Positions 1 through 8,831 of a stretch of 64,000 bases of DNA are shown one piece after another. Both the position numbers and the translations under genes were made by a program. Each line of letters begins with the position of its first letter. The first letter of the stretch is position 1. The notes beneath the pieces are model-generated. The model saw nothing but the letters and a program-made list of their open reading frames with translations, was not told the origin of the DNA and made no database searches. The DNA is from Streptomyces sp. NRRL B-24484 (GTDB lineage: Bacteria > Actinomycetota > Actinomycetes > Streptomycetales > Streptomycetaceae). Where the stretch lies: positions 1 to 64,000 of the forward strand of contig NZ_JOAI01000021.1 of NCBI RefSeq assembly GCF_000717715.1, read 5' to 3'.

Positions 1-1
1 G

Positions 2-76
2 ACGCCCACCCCGACCCCGACCACCGGCCCCAAGCACCACCCGCACCCGCACCCGACCAAGTCGCACCGGAACTGA
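2..76 (+). CDS. 3' end of a Pro/Thr/His-rich protein (partial)
   Basis: The window opens inside a plus-strand reading frame whose last 24 codons give a Thr-Pro repeat and then a His/Pro-rich basic tail (ending KSHRN), with TGA at 74-76. A strong hairpin follows at 118-159, which fits the end of a transcription unit. Low-complexity tails of this type are common on actinobacterial membrane or secreted proteins, but the domain lies outside the window, so I assign no function. The frame choice rests on composition and the terminator only. Confidence 0.4.
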   Translation, partial: TPTPTPTTGPKHHPHPHPTKSHRN

Positions 77-117
77 CCGAAGGGCCGCCCCGGCCCGCTC
101 GATCGGGCCGGAACGCC

Positions 118-159
118 GGAGGGCCGACTCGCGAGGGAGATCCTCGGAGTCGGCCCTCC
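118..159. terminator. Bidirectional intrinsic terminator
   Basis: A perfect 13-bp inverted repeat (GGAGGGCCGACTC, 118-130, and its complement 147-159) encloses a second 5-bp stem (CGAGG/CCTCG). It lies between the plus-strand gene ending at 76 and the minus-strand gene ending at 182, so it can serve both convergent units. There is no U-tract, as usual in this group. Confidence 0.8.
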
Positions 160-181
160 GTGCTGCCGGGAGACGGTGGGT

Positions 182-1447
182 TCAGCGGGGCTGGACGGAG
201 CCGTCGTAGACGTTGTCCGGGGTGGCGACCGCGGTGACGGCCCGGGCGAGGAGGGTGGAGGGTTCCTGGCCCCGGCTGCCGACATCAGTGTTGATCATGA
301 TGACCAGGGTGGCCCTCTGCGACGGCAGGTAGACGGTCACCGTCTCGTAGCCGGGGATCGAACCGTTGTGGCCGATCCAGCCGTTGGCGTCGAAGATGCC
401 GAGGCCGTAGCTGGTGCCGGGGAAGCCGGTCGGCAGGGTCTTGAGACGCTCGGCCTGGGTCTCGGGGCCGAGCAGCTTCCCGGTGGCGACGACCTCGGCC
501 CAGCGGCGCAGGTCCTGCAGGTCGGAGATCATCGCGCCGGCCGCCCAGGCCCAACTGGGGTTCCAGTCCGTGACGTCCTCGACCGCACCGCTCAGCGTCT
601 GGTCGGTGTAGCCCCGTGGGTGCGGATCGGGGAACTCGGCGTCCCGCGGCAGCAGTGTGTGGCGCAGATGCGCCGGGCGGAGCACCCGCCGCTGGAGGAA
701 GTCGGCCAGCCGTTGCCCGCTGACCTTCTCGACCACCAGACCGAGCAGCACGAGGTTGGTGTTGGAGTACTCGAAGGCCGCGCCCGGATCGAAGGTGTTG
801 TGGTGCCTGAACCCGTACGCCAGCACCTCCTGCGGGCTGAAGTGGCGGTGCGGGTCGGTCTGCAGGGCGCGGACGAAGTCCGGGTCGGAGGTGTACGGGA
901 ACAGACCGCTTCGCATCTCGGCGAGCTGACGCAGGGTGATCCGTCCGCCGTCCGGCACGCCGTCGACGTAGGCGGAGATCGGGTCGTCCAGTCCGACCCG
1001 GTGCCGGTCGACCAGTTCGAGCAGCGCGGTGACGGTGAAGGTCTTGGTCTCGCTGCCGATCCGGACGTACGAGTCGGTGGACATCGGCCTGCCGGTGGCG
1101 GTGTCGGCGACGCCGGTCGCCCGGACGTAGCTGCCCCGGCCCGGCATCCACAGGCCGACGACGACGCCCGGGATGCCCGCCTGCCGGCGGACGTCCTCGA
1201 TCGTGCTGTCCAGCCGGGCGGTCAGTTCCGGGCCGAGTCCGCCCGGTGGGCAGTCGTCCTGCTCGTACCGCCCGACGTCCACGGTGCGGACGGCCGTGCC
1301 GGGAACGGCGGCAACAGGGACGGCCGTTGCGGGAACGGCCGTCACGGGGGCCAGCACGGACGTCGCGAGCAGCGTCGCGGCGAACAGCCGGCGGTAGGGG
1401 GTGCGTCGCACGGCGCCTCTTCGGGTCACGGGGTCGGACGGCAACAT
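182..1447 (-). CDS. Secreted serine hydrolase, beta-lactamase/DD-carboxypeptidase fold
   Basis: This is a 421-residue penicillin-binding-protein-like serine hydrolase (beta-lactamase family, pfam00144 type). The SxxK motif SETK lies at about residues 132-135, the YxN motif (YSN) at about 227-229, and an HNG triad near the C-terminus replaces KTG. A basic N-terminus plus an Ala/Val-rich stretch forms a signal peptide, so it should act outside the membrane as a D-Ala-D-Ala carboxypeptidase or esterase; the substrate cannot be told. I chose ATG at 1447 because GGAG lies just upstream. A GTG at 1504 is in frame but would overlap the end of the amidase gene, whose stop TGA forms part of an AGGAGGTGA stretch. 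It is the last gene of the envelope block and is probably co-transcribed with the amidase. Confidence 0.85.
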   Translation of the reverse strand: MLPSDPVTRRGAVRRTPYRRLFAATLLATSVLAPVTAVPATAVPVAAVPGTAVRTVDVGRYEQDDCPPGGLGPELTARLDSTIEDVRRQAGIPGVVVGLWMPGRGSYVRATGVADTATGRPMSTDSYVRIGSETKTFTVTALLELVDRHRVGLDDPISAYVDGVPDGGRITLRQLAEMRSGLFPYTSDPDFVRALQTDPHRHFSPQEVLAYGFRHHNTFDPGAAFEYSNTNLVLLGLVVEKVSGQRLADFLQRRVLRPAHLRHTLLPRDAEFPDPHPRGYTDQTLSGAVEDVTDWNPSWAWAAGAMISDLQDLRRWAEVVATGKLLGPETQAERLKTLPTGFPGTSYGLGIFDANGWIGHNGSIPGYETVTVYLPSQRATLVIMINTDVGSRGQEPSTLLARAVTAVATPDNVYDGSVQPR

Positions 1448-1482
1448 CACCACCGATCTCCGCCGGGAGGGACGTCCGGTCG

Positions 1483-3849
1483 TCACCTCCTGCGGCGAGT
1501 CCACTCGTTCGGAGCCGGAACGAGGGCCCCGCCGGGTCCGGCCGGGACGCCGGCCGCCCCCGCGGGGAGACCGGAGCCGTCACCGCCGCCCGGCAGCGGT
1601 GACGCGTTCCCGCCCCCGGCCCCCGCTCCGGTGGTGCCGGGGGCGGACGGGGTGTCCGGCAGGGGCTCCGGCCGCACCGCGGTGCGGCCGCCCGCGGACG
1701 TGGCCGCGGGGACCACGTCGACGTCGGCCGAGCGGAGGAAGGCGAGCCGGTGGTCGTACCGGATCGGGTAGTAGGTGTCGTCGCCGACCACCAGGGTCCG
1801 GTCGTCCGGCGCGTCGCCGTCGATGTTCCGCGCGTAGTAGTAGTCGCCGTGCACCGGCCGGTCCGAGGCGGCGAGGTAGCGCTGCCCGGCCGGGATCGTC
1901 GCGGTGTACGGCGTCGGTGCGAGGCCCGTCCGGTCGGCGACCTCGGCGATCGCCGGGTACGGCCGGTAGGCGTCGCGCTCGGGATACGCCCGGCCGTACA
2001 CCGGGATCGAGGTCCGGCCGGCCCGGGGCACGAGCACCGTCCGGCCGGGACGGGTGTCCGCGGCGGCGCTCCGGCCGTTCGGGTTGGGGAACCAGGCCTT
2101 CACACCGCCGTACCAGATCGCCGTCCAGTCGCCCTGCCGGTCCGCGACCGCGTAGCCGGTGCCGGCGACCGCCTTGGCCCGCCAGTCGGAGGCCCGGGTG
2201 GTCCCTCCGCCGATCAGCGGGGCGTCGGCGCTCGGCGAGGTGCGCAGGTAGACGAAGTTCTCCGGGCGGGCCGGGGCGCCGTCCACCGGCGGCATGTTGC
2301 CGGAGTCGAAGGGCGGGGCGATCGTCACCGTGCCGCCCACCGGGATCGGACCGCCGGTGCCGGCCCGCACGGGGGCGCCGACCAGGTCCATGTAGTGGTT
2401 CCAGTCCCAGAACGTGCCCGGGTCCCAGTGCATGCCGGCGATGTCCTGCTGGCGCGGGCCGGGGACGTCGTCGTGCCCGATGACGTGCTGCCGGTCCAGC
2501 GGCACGCCGAACCGGTCCGCCAGGTAGCGGGTCAGCGACGCCGAGGCCTGGTACAGCTGCTCCGAGTACCAGGTCGCCCGGTCCGCCGGGAACGCGTACC
2601 CCTCGTGCTCGATGCCGATGCTGTGCATGTTGACGGTCTTGTTGCCGGCGTGCCACGCGACGTTCCGGGTGCTCACCATCTGGGTGACGTGGCCGTCCGA
2701 GGACCGCACGACGTAGTGCGCGCTGGCCTGGGTGGCCGGGTTCTGGAAGGCGGCGATCGAGCCGGCGAAGCCGCCCTCGGTGTCGTGGATGACGATGCGG
2801 TCGATCCGCTGGCCGTCGCCGGGGCGGTCGGCGACCGAGTAGTTGCCGAAGGAGGCCGGGTCGGCGGCGTTGGTCAGCGCGTACGCGGCGGGCCGGAAGT
2901 CGCAGCCGAGACCCGCCGGGCACTCGGCCGGGCCGGGCGCGCCGGCAGTGGACCCTCGGGGAACGGACGCCCCCGGGTCGGACGCTCCCGGGTCGTACGC
3001 TCCCGGGGCGGCGGCTGCCGGGACGGACGGGCCCGGGGTGGACGCCGCCGCCGGTGGGGCGGTCTGGCCGTCGGCCGAGCTGAGCCGCAGGGCGGCCGGA
3101 TCACCGGCGGTCACCGCGGGCGCCGCGGCGAGGGTGACCACCTGGCCGTCCGAGGTGACCCGGGAGGCCCCGGCCCTGACGGTGCCGAGCACGCGGTCGG
3201 CGAAGTCGTCCCCGCCCTGCCCGGCCGGCGACCCGCTGAACCGGGAGACCGCCGCGAACCAGTCCGCCGGGTCGCCCGACAGCGGCCTGCCGGTCTCCTT
3301 CTGGTACGACACCAGCAGGGCGGCCGCGCCGCGGATGCTCTGCGCCGGGTCGGTCCTCAGCCGGTCCGCGGGGAGGCGGACCAGTGCCGCCGCCCGCTCA
3401 AGGGTGTGCAGCGCCGGGGTGTCCTCGACCCGGAGGGCGGACGCGTGCCCGGGCACCACCGCGCCCTCCCCGCGGCCGTCCGTCTCGGCGCCCGGGCCGG
3501 ACCCGAGGGCCCGGGCCACCGCGGCGGGATCGACCCGGGTCAGCCCCATCACGTTGTAGTTGCCGGTGGTGCTCGGTTCGCCGCCGTGCGACTCCCAGCG
3601 GGTCTGCTGGTAGGACAGCGCCAGCAGAACGCTCTGCGGCACCCCGAACTCGGCCGACGCGTCGGCGAACCGGCGCTGCAGCAGGTCGGCCGCCGCCTGG
3701 GCCGGAGCGGTGTGCGCGGCGGCTGGCGGGGCGAGGCCCGCGGCGGACGCGGCCACCGCGGCGGTGATCGCCAGCGGCAGCCGCAAGCGGTGAACTCGGC
3801 GGTGTGCGGCCCCGCCGTGCCTTCGGCCGTTCCCGTGTGCGGCAGTCAA
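1483..3849 (-). CDS. Secreted N-acetylmuramoyl-L-alanine amidase (Amidase_2/PGRP fold), modular
   Basis: A predicted peptidoglycan hydrolase of about 788 residues. The order is: signal peptide ending near PPAAAHTA; a region around residues 45-90 (FGVPQSVLLALSYQQTRW) resembling lysozyme/transglycosylase-like modules of Streptomyces cell-wall proteins; an Ala/Pro/Gly linker; a zinc amidase domain around 345-510; and a C-terminal half with SH3-like segments and a Pro/Gly tail. By analogy with AmpD, the zinc ligands are His355 (IVIHDT), His459 (GHDDV) and Asp476 (HWDPG). The frame is open far upstream and has no ATG at the right place, so the TTG at 3849, with GGGAAGG upstream, is only my best guess. 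The stop overlaps the ribosome-binding region of the serine hydrolase gene. With MurJ upstream it suggests a wall synthesis and turnover unit. Confidence 0.82.
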   Translation of the reverse strand: MTAAHGNGRRHGGAAHRRVHRLRLPLAITAAVAASAAGLAPPAAAHTAPAQAAADLLQRRFADASAEFGVPQSVLLALSYQQTRWESHGGEPSTTGNYNVMGLTRVDPAAVARALGSGPGAETDGRGEGAVVPGHASALRVEDTPALHTLERAAALVRLPADRLRTDPAQSIRGAAALLVSYQKETGRPLSGDPADWFAAVSRFSGSPAGQGGDDFADRVLGTVRAGASRVTSDGQVVTLAAAPAVTAGDPAALRLSSADGQTAPPAAASTPGPSVPAAAAPGAYDPGASDPGASVPRGSTAGAPGPAECPAGLGCDFRPAAYALTNAADPASFGNYSVADRPGDGQRIDRIVIHDTEGGFAGSIAAFQNPATQASAHYVVRSSDGHVTQMVSTRNVAWHAGNKTVNMHSIGIEHEGYAFPADRATWYSEQLYQASASLTRYLADRFGVPLDRQHVIGHDDVPGPRQQDIAGMHWDPGTFWDWNHYMDLVGAPVRAGTGGPIPVGGTVTIAPPFDSGNMPPVDGAPARPENFVYLRTSPSADAPLIGGGTTRASDWRAKAVAGTGYAVADRQGDWTAIWYGGVKAWFPNPNGRSAAADTRPGRTVLVPRAGRTSIPVYGRAYPERDAYRPYPAIAEVADRTGLAPTPYTATIPAGQRYLAASDRPVHGDYYYARNIDGDAPDDRTLVVGDDTYYPIRYDHRLAFLRSADVDVVPAATSAGGRTAVRPEPLPDTPSAPGTTGAGAGGGNASPLPGGGDGSGLPAGAAGVPAGPGGALVPAPNEWTRRRR

Positions 3850-4208
3850 CGCAGTCAGCGGACCTTCCCGTGCCCCTCCCGGCCGAGGGGGCCGGACCCG
3901 TCCGGAGCCCACCGCGGGGCGCTCGGCGGAGAGCCGCCGGTGTGCCGACGCACGGGGAGCGACGCGGGGCCGGTGCGCGGTGGGACGTCCACCGCCGACC
4001 GGGCCCGCACCGGCCCAACGGGCCGGGAAGGGACTCCGCAACGGGCATCCACCCGGTGGGGCGAACCGTCCGTGCTCCGAACGGGAGACGGGCCGGCGTC
4101 GGCAGCACGGGGCGGCGGTGGTGCACCGAGGACGAGGGGGGAGGGGGAGGTCGGCCGGGCGGCGGGAGGAGGGCCCGGAGGCTCCGGCCCGCCGCCTCGG
4201 ACGGCAGC
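3850..4208. other. GC-rich spacer between murJ and the amidase gene
   Basis: This 359-bp stretch follows the murJ stop and precedes the amidase start. The amidase frame stays open through it, but the translation (Arg/Pro/Ala-rich, no hydrophobic segment) looks non-coding. I see no clear promoter or terminator; a more distal GTG start for the amidase inside it cannot be excluded. Confidence 0.4.
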
Positions 4209-6191
4209 TCAGCGGCGGTGCTTGCCGTTGCCCGTGGCGGCGGCCGGCTCCGGGTACGGGATGCGGAGCTTGCGGGCGAACGGGGCCACCGCCGCGCCCG
4301 CGCCCAGCGGGCGGGCCAGCGCGAACAGCGAGACCAGGACGGCCAGCGAACCGGCGGCCAGGCTCACGGTGCTGCTCAGCAGACCGCCGCCGGTGGCGTC
4401 GCCGATCCGGCCGGACAGCCACACCGCGGCCGCGGCACCCGGCAGGCAGGCCGCCGTGATCGCCAGGTGCAGGGCGACGACCGAACCGCCGTCGAGACCG
4501 CTGCGCGGCTTGCCGTTGCGGCGCACGCCCAGCACCATCGTCGCGTCCGGGCCCACCGGGGCCGCGGCGGCGACGGCGGACGGAACCGGCCTGCGCAGCC
4601 GGCGGCCGAGCGCCCAACCGGTCAGACCGACGCCGACCAGGCAGGCGATGCTCTGCGCGCCGGCCATTCCGATGATGATCCAGCGCGGGCTGAGCAGCCA
4701 GTAGGCGATCGCCGACAGCCCCGAGTTGACCGTGGTCGACACCACCGTCAGCCAGAACGGGGTCTTGGCGTCGCCCATCGCGTAGAAGCCGCGGGACAGC
4801 GCGTACTGGGCGCAGAAGGCCGGCAGGCCGATCGCGAAGGCGATCAGCGTCTGGGCGATCACCCACGAGTCGGCCGCGGTGACCTTGCCGTGCCCGTAGG
4901 CGATGTCGGCGATCTGCGGGGCGAGCGCGATGAACAGCACGGTCGCGGTGGTGATCATCGCGGCCGAGGAGCGCAGCATGCCGGCCAGGTCCGAGCCGAT
5001 CTTCGTCAGCTCGCCCCGGGTCGCGGCCCGGGACATGCCGGGCAGCAGCGCCGTCACCAGGGAGATGGTGATGACGCCCTGCGGGACGACGAACAGCTGG
5101 TACGCGTTGGTGTAGGCGAAGTTGCCGAGGCCCATCTTCAGGCCCTCCTTCGCGGCCCGGACGCCGGCGCCCGTGCTCAGCCGGCTGATCACGGCGAAGG
5201 AGAGCTGGGTGACCACGACCAGCAGCAGCGCCCAGCTCGCGGCGCGGATCGGCTTGGTCAGGCCGGCACCCCGCCAGTCGAAGCGCGGCCGGAAGCGGAA
5301 CCCGGAGGAACGCAGCGAGGGCAGCAGGCCGACCGCCTGCACGACGATGCCGAGGGTGCTGCCGAGGCCCAGCAGCATGGTCTGGCCCGCCGTCATCTGC
5401 TCGGCCTTGTCCGCGTCGTTGCCGACCAGGATGTAGAGGCCGAAGACGGCGATCGCGACCACGTTGTTCAGCACCGGCGTCCACATCATCGCGCCGAAGC
5501 GGTCGCGCGAGTTGAGCACCTGGCCGAGCAGGGTGAAGACGCCGTAGAAGAAGATCTGCGGCAGGCAGTAGCGGGCGAAGGCGATCGTCAGGTCGCGCTG
5601 CGCGCCGTCGAAGTTCGAGTAGAGGTCGACGATCGTCGGAGCCAGCACCCAGGCGCCCACCGTCAGCACGACCAGGATCACGCCGCAGAGGGTGAGCAGC
5701 CGGTCGGTGTAGGCGACGCCGCCGTCCTTGTGGGTCTGCGCAGCGTGCACCAGCTCGGGGACGAAGACGGAGGCCAGCACGCCGCCCATGAGCATCATGT
5801 AGACGACGTTCGGCAGCGAGTTGGCGACGTTGAAGGAGTCGCCGAGGCCGGCGGCGCCGAGCGCGGCGATGATCATCGCGCTGCGGACGAAGCCGAGCGC
5901 ACGCGAGGAGAGCGTGCCGAGGGCCATGATCAGCCCGCTGCGGCCGACCGAGGCGGCGGGCGCGGCCGGGGCCTCGCCCTCGGCCTGGCGCTGTGCCGGG
6001 ACGGTAGCGGGGGCCTGCGGCGGCACGCCCGGCTGGGCGGGGACACCCGGGTGGACGGGGCCGGCTGCCTGCGACGGGTCGCCGGTGCGTCCGGCCTCCG
6101 GAGGCTGCGGCGGGATCTTGCGCAGGGCCATGGTCGGCGGGTCCGGGTGCGCATACGAGTCGGGGGACTCACCCGTGGTGTTCATGGTCAT
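4209..6191 (-). CDS. murJ: MurJ/MviN lipid II flippase
   Basis: A 660-residue polytopic membrane protein of the MOP/MurJ family, which moves lipid II from the inner to the outer face of the membrane. The start of the conserved core is visible (GTLSSRALGFVRSAMI), with repeated hydrophobic segments over the last 550 residues and family features such as LNSRDRFGAMMWTP. About 100 Pro/Ala/Gln-rich cytosolic residues precede the core, as in many actinobacterial homologues. The ATG at 6191 has GGGGATC upstream; a longer in-frame start at 6281 adds only Arg/Pro-rich sequence. Downstream come the amidase and serine hydrolase genes on the same strand, and upstream a PAP2 phosphatase gene, giving a peptidoglycan-centred block. 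There is no kinase-like domain fused to it. Confidence 0.93.
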   Translation of the reverse strand: MTMNTTGESPDSYAHPDPPTMALRKIPPQPPEAGRTGDPSQAAGPVHPGVPAQPGVPPQAPATVPAQRQAEGEAPAAPAASVGRSGLIMALGTLSSRALGFVRSAMIIAALGAAGLGDSFNVANSLPNVVYMMLMGGVLASVFVPELVHAAQTHKDGGVAYTDRLLTLCGVILVVLTVGAWVLAPTIVDLYSNFDGAQRDLTIAFARYCLPQIFFYGVFTLLGQVLNSRDRFGAMMWTPVLNNVVAIAVFGLYILVGNDADKAEQMTAGQTMLLGLGSTLGIVVQAVGLLPSLRSSGFRFRPRFDWRGAGLTKPIRAASWALLLVVVTQLSFAVISRLSTGAGVRAAKEGLKMGLGNFAYTNAYQLFVVPQGVITISLVTALLPGMSRAATRGELTKIGSDLAGMLRSSAAMITTATVLFIALAPQIADIAYGHGKVTAADSWVIAQTLIAFAIGLPAFCAQYALSRGFYAMGDAKTPFWLTVVSTTVNSGLSAIAYWLLSPRWIIIGMAGAQSIACLVGVGLTGWALGRRLRRPVPSAVAAAAPVGPDATMVLGVRRNGKPRSGLDGGSVVALHLAITAACLPGAAAAVWLSGRIGDATGGGLLSSTVSLAAGSLAVLVSLFALARPLGAGAAVAPFARKLRIPYPEPAAATGNGKHRR

Positions 6192-6492
6192 CGGATCCCC
6201 GTCACTCGGTGCCTGGGCGGTGGGGCTGTGGGGCCTCCGCACAGGTGCACCCAACCGGAGCAGTCTGCCAAACCGCGACACTCCCTGGGGAGGCCGGTGT
6301 CGCGGGCGGCAGCTCTGCGCCCACGGAGGATATCGGGGGCCGGACGGGCCCGGTGGCGCGAAGGGTGATGGATTGAGGCCCTATGTCCGGTTATGTCGGC
6401 TGGGGTTGCAATCCGTTCGGAGTGATCGGCCGTCATCGTCGTCCCTTCACCGTGGGGGCGGCGCCCGATCGTGTGAGCTTTATCACTGCATG
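6192..6492. other. Intergenic region upstream of murJ
   Basis: About 300 bp between murJ and the PAP2 gene, both on the minus strand. It contains less GC-rich patches (around 6380-6420 and 6475-6490) that could hold the murJ promoter. I see no confident -35/-10 pair, no small gene and no hairpin strong enough to call. Confidence 0.4.
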
Positions 6493-7497
6493 TCAGCCGC
6501 GTCGGTGACGGACGGGCGGCTCGTCCGTGGCGCCCTCGGGGTCGCCGGGGGCGCCTGCAGCGCCCGGGTCGTCCCGGTGGTCTACGTCGTCCATGTCATC
6601 TGCGTCGTCCGGGCTGTGCCGGTCGGCGAAGTCATCGCGGTCGTCGGGGTCGTCGGGGTCGTCGGGGTCGGCGTCGCCCTCGTCGTCCTCGCCGCTGCCG
6701 CCCGCCTCGTCGCTGCCGCCCACCTCGCCGTCGCCGTCCCCTTCTCCGTCCTCGCCCGTCGGTGCTGTGCCGCGGGCGAGGACGCGCTGGATGCGGGGTC
6801 TGGTCCGCCGGTCGACCCGTCGGAAGTCCCGGGCCAGGGCGCCGGGGCGCCACAGTTCCACGGCGACCGTCACCCAGCCGAGCAGGGCGGCGGCGGCCAG
6901 CCAGCCGGCCAGGACGTCGCTCGGCCAGTGGACGCCCAGCGCGATCCGGCTCCAGCCGACCGCCAGCACCGCCAGCGCCGCCGCCCCGACGGCCCAGCTT
7001 CGGCCCGCCCGCCCGGCCAGCGGCCAGGCCAGGGCCACCAGCGCGGCGCAGGTGACCGCGGAGGCCATCGCGTGCCCGGCGGGGAAGGCCGCGCCGTCGG
7101 CGTACGCGACCGGATCGGCGAAGTGCGGGCGGTCCCGCCCGACGGCGTCCGCGAGCCCGATCGCCAGCACCCAGCCGAGGGCGCCCTGGACGGCGGCCCA
7201 GGAGGCGAGGGTGCGGGCCCTGATCGCCCACAGCCAGGCCGCGGCGCCGAACAGCAGCACCCGCATGGTGACCGGCCCGTCGATGTCACCCAGCGTCTGC
7301 ATCGACGCCGTCCACGCGGTGTGGCGGCGGGCGTAGCCGTGCAGTGCGCCGACCCAGTGCTGGTCGAGCCGGGTCAGCGGACCCCAGCCGCCCGCGACCA
7401 GCCCGAGCAGCAGGCCGAACGACAGAGTGCCACCGAGTGCCCACAGGGCGTGTCGGACGACGGGCCGACGGACGGGGGGAGCGGTGGACGGGTGCAT
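6493..7497 (-). CDS. PAP2-family phosphatase with long acidic C-terminal tail
   Basis: A 334-residue membrane phosphatase. The PAP2 signature is complete: K/R-region GRDRPHF, then PAGHAMAS, then SRIALGVHWPSDV, where the two His and the Arg are the usual catalytic residues. Five or six hydrophobic segments surround them. The family dephosphorylates lipid pyrophosphates such as undecaprenyl pyrophosphate, which would fit the MurJ gene next door; the substrate is inferred. The last 85 or so residues are hydrophilic and extremely acidic, with runs such as DPDDPDDPDDRDD. I use ATG at 7497 (MHPSTAPP); the frame stays open further upstream without a credible start. Confidence 0.85.
   Translation of the reverse strand: MHPSTAPPVRRPVVRHALWALGGTLSFGLLLGLVAGGWGPLTRLDQHWVGALHGYARRHTAWTASMQTLGDIDGPVTMRVLLFGAAAWLWAIRARTLASWAAVQGALGWVLAIGLADAVGRDRPHFADPVAYADGAAFPAGHAMASAVTCAALVALAWPLAGRAGRSWAVGAAALAVLAVGWSRIALGVHWPSDVLAGWLAAAALLGWVTVAVELWRPGALARDFRRVDRRTRPRIQRVLARGTAPTGEDGEGDGDGEVGGSDEAGGSGEDDEGDADPDDPDDPDDRDDFADRHSPDDADDMDDVDHRDDPGAAGAPGDPEGATDEPPVRHRRG
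6641..6667. repeat. Three tandem copies of a 9-bp unit in the PAP2 gene
   Basis: The unit TCGTCGGGG is repeated three times exactly and encodes the DDP repeats of the acidic tail on the minus strand. Such slippage-prone units can change the tail length between strains. Confidence 0.7.
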
Positions 7498-7715
7498 GGC
7501 AGACACCTTCCCAGTGGCGGTGTGCGGAGCGGACCCGGGGCGATCGCGATTCGGCATCTTTTGTGCGGAGAAGGTGCGATCGGGAGGTGTCGTTCGTTGG
7601 AAGGGGTGGTGCCGCCCGCGATTGTTGCGCACGGTGGGTCGGAGGTGACGGAGCGCCGACCATCGCGGTGAAAATCGGCAGGATACTGCATGCGGCGTGA
7701 AAATCTGAGTGAGTT

Positions 7716-7742
7716 GGGAATGTTGTCCCATTTCTGTGCGTT
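7716..7742 (+). promoter_or_regulatory. SigR-type promoter of hrdD
   Basis: GGGAAT at 7716-7721 and GTT at 7740-7742 are separated by exactly 18 bp, the GGAAT-N18-GTT pattern of SigR (thiol-oxidative stress) promoters. The predicted start is near 7750, about 95 nt before the hrdD ATG. I recall hrdD being reported as a SigR/ECF target in S. coelicolor, which agrees. The region between 7498 and 7844 is otherwise non-coding and less GC-rich than its surroundings. Confidence 0.78.
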
Positions 7743-7844
7743 GGATCGTTACGTGTGAGCCTCCGGGAGGCCCGCACTTGTATGAGCAGCGCAGCCCCGC
7801 GCGAGCCGCGCCGCCAGACCCGGCAATCCAGCAAGGGAGCAAGC

Positions 7845-8816
7845 ATGGCCACTCGTGCCGTCGTTCGCGACAGGGCCGACCGGACTCGCTCGGCCCGGCC
7901 GACCAACCTTGAGGCCGACCGCGACCTCGTCGGCATGTACCTCGACGAGATCGCCAGGACGCCGCTGCTCGACGCCGCCGAAGAGGTCCAACTCTCCCTG
8001 CGCATCGAGGCCGGTGTGTACGCCCGGCACCTGCTGGACGAGGGTGCCCTGCCCGAGGGTGTGAGGCGCGAGGAGCTGGAGGCGATAGCCGGGGACGCGG
8101 AGCGTGCCAAGGACGTCTTCATCAGGTCCAACCTCCGGTTGGTCGTCGCGGTGGCCCGCCGGTACCCGCGCAGCGGCCTGCCCCTGCTGGACCTCATCCA
8201 GGAGGGCAACGCGGGCCTCGTGAGGGCGGTCGAGAAGTTCGACTACGCCAAGGGCTTCAAGTTCTCCACGTACGCGACGTGGTGGATCCGGCAGGCGATC
8301 ACCCGGTCGATCGCCGACCAGTCGCGCACCATCCGGCTGCCCGTGCACCTGGTGGAGGAGCTCGGCCGGATCCGCCGGGTGCAGCGCGAGAAGTCCAAGG
8401 AGCTGGGCCGTGAGGCCGATCCCGCGGAGATCGCGGCCGAGCTGGACACCACGGAGGAGCGGATCAAGGACGTGCTCGACTGGGCGCGGGACCCGGTCAG
8501 CCTGAACATGTCGGTCGACGACGAGGGCGAGACCCAGTTCGGCGACCTGGTCGAGGACACCGGCGCCGTCTCGCCGGAGGATGCCGTCATGGTGATGCTC
8601 CGCCGCGAGGAGCTGGACGACCTGATCGGGCGGCTGGACGACCGGACGGCCTCGATCATCCGGTCCCGGTACGGCATGGAGGACGGTCGGGAGCGGACGC
8701 TGACCGAGGTCGGCAAGCAGCACGGGCTGACCCGTGAGCGGATCCGCCAGATCGAGAAGCACGCGCTGGCCGAGCTGAAGAAGATCGCCGACCACGCGGG
8801 CTTCGAAGCGGCCTGA
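7845..8816 (+). CDS. hrdD: Group 2 sigma-70 factor, HrdD
   Basis: A 323-residue RNA polymerase sigma factor of the RpoD family without the long acidic N-terminal extension of the principal factor. Region 1.2 (DLVGMYLDEIARTPLL), region 2 (RSNLRLVVAVARRY, FSTYATWWIRQAI), region 3 and region 4 (TLTEVGKQHGLTRERIRQIE) are all intact. The sequence matches what I remember of HrdD, one of the non-essential principal-like sigma factors of Streptomyces; HrdC is the main alternative name. ATG at 7845 is preceded by AAGGGAG. An in-frame GTG at 7755 would overlap the predicted transcription start, so I reject it. The gene is monocistronic, with the SigR-type promoter upstream and a hairpin downstream. Confidence 0.93.
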   Translation: MATRAVVRDRADRTRSARPTNLEADRDLVGMYLDEIARTPLLDAAEEVQLSLRIEAGVYARHLLDEGALPEGVRREELEAIAGDAERAKDVFIRSNLRLVVAVARRYPRSGLPLLDLIQEGNAGLVRAVEKFDYAKGFKFSTYATWWIRQAITRSIADQSRTIRLPVHLVEELGRIRRVQREKSKELGREADPAEIAAELDTTEERIKDVLDWARDPVSLNMSVDDEGETQFGDLVEDTGAVSPEDAVMVMLRREELDDLIGRLDDRTASIIRSRYGMEDGRERTLTEVGKQHGLTRERIRQIEKHALAELKKIADHAGFEAA

Positions 8817-8831
8817 CCGCAGGTGCGGCCT

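Noticed and set aside
1750..4704. 984-codon plus-strand open frame
   Set aside because: Antisense to the amidase and the end of murJ; translation is Arg/Gly/Val low complexity.
6641..6667. Short 9-bp repeat as a CRISPR-like or iteron element
   Set aside because: It is head-to-tail without spacers and lies in the coding part of the PAP2 tail, where it encodes Asp-Asp-Pro repeats.
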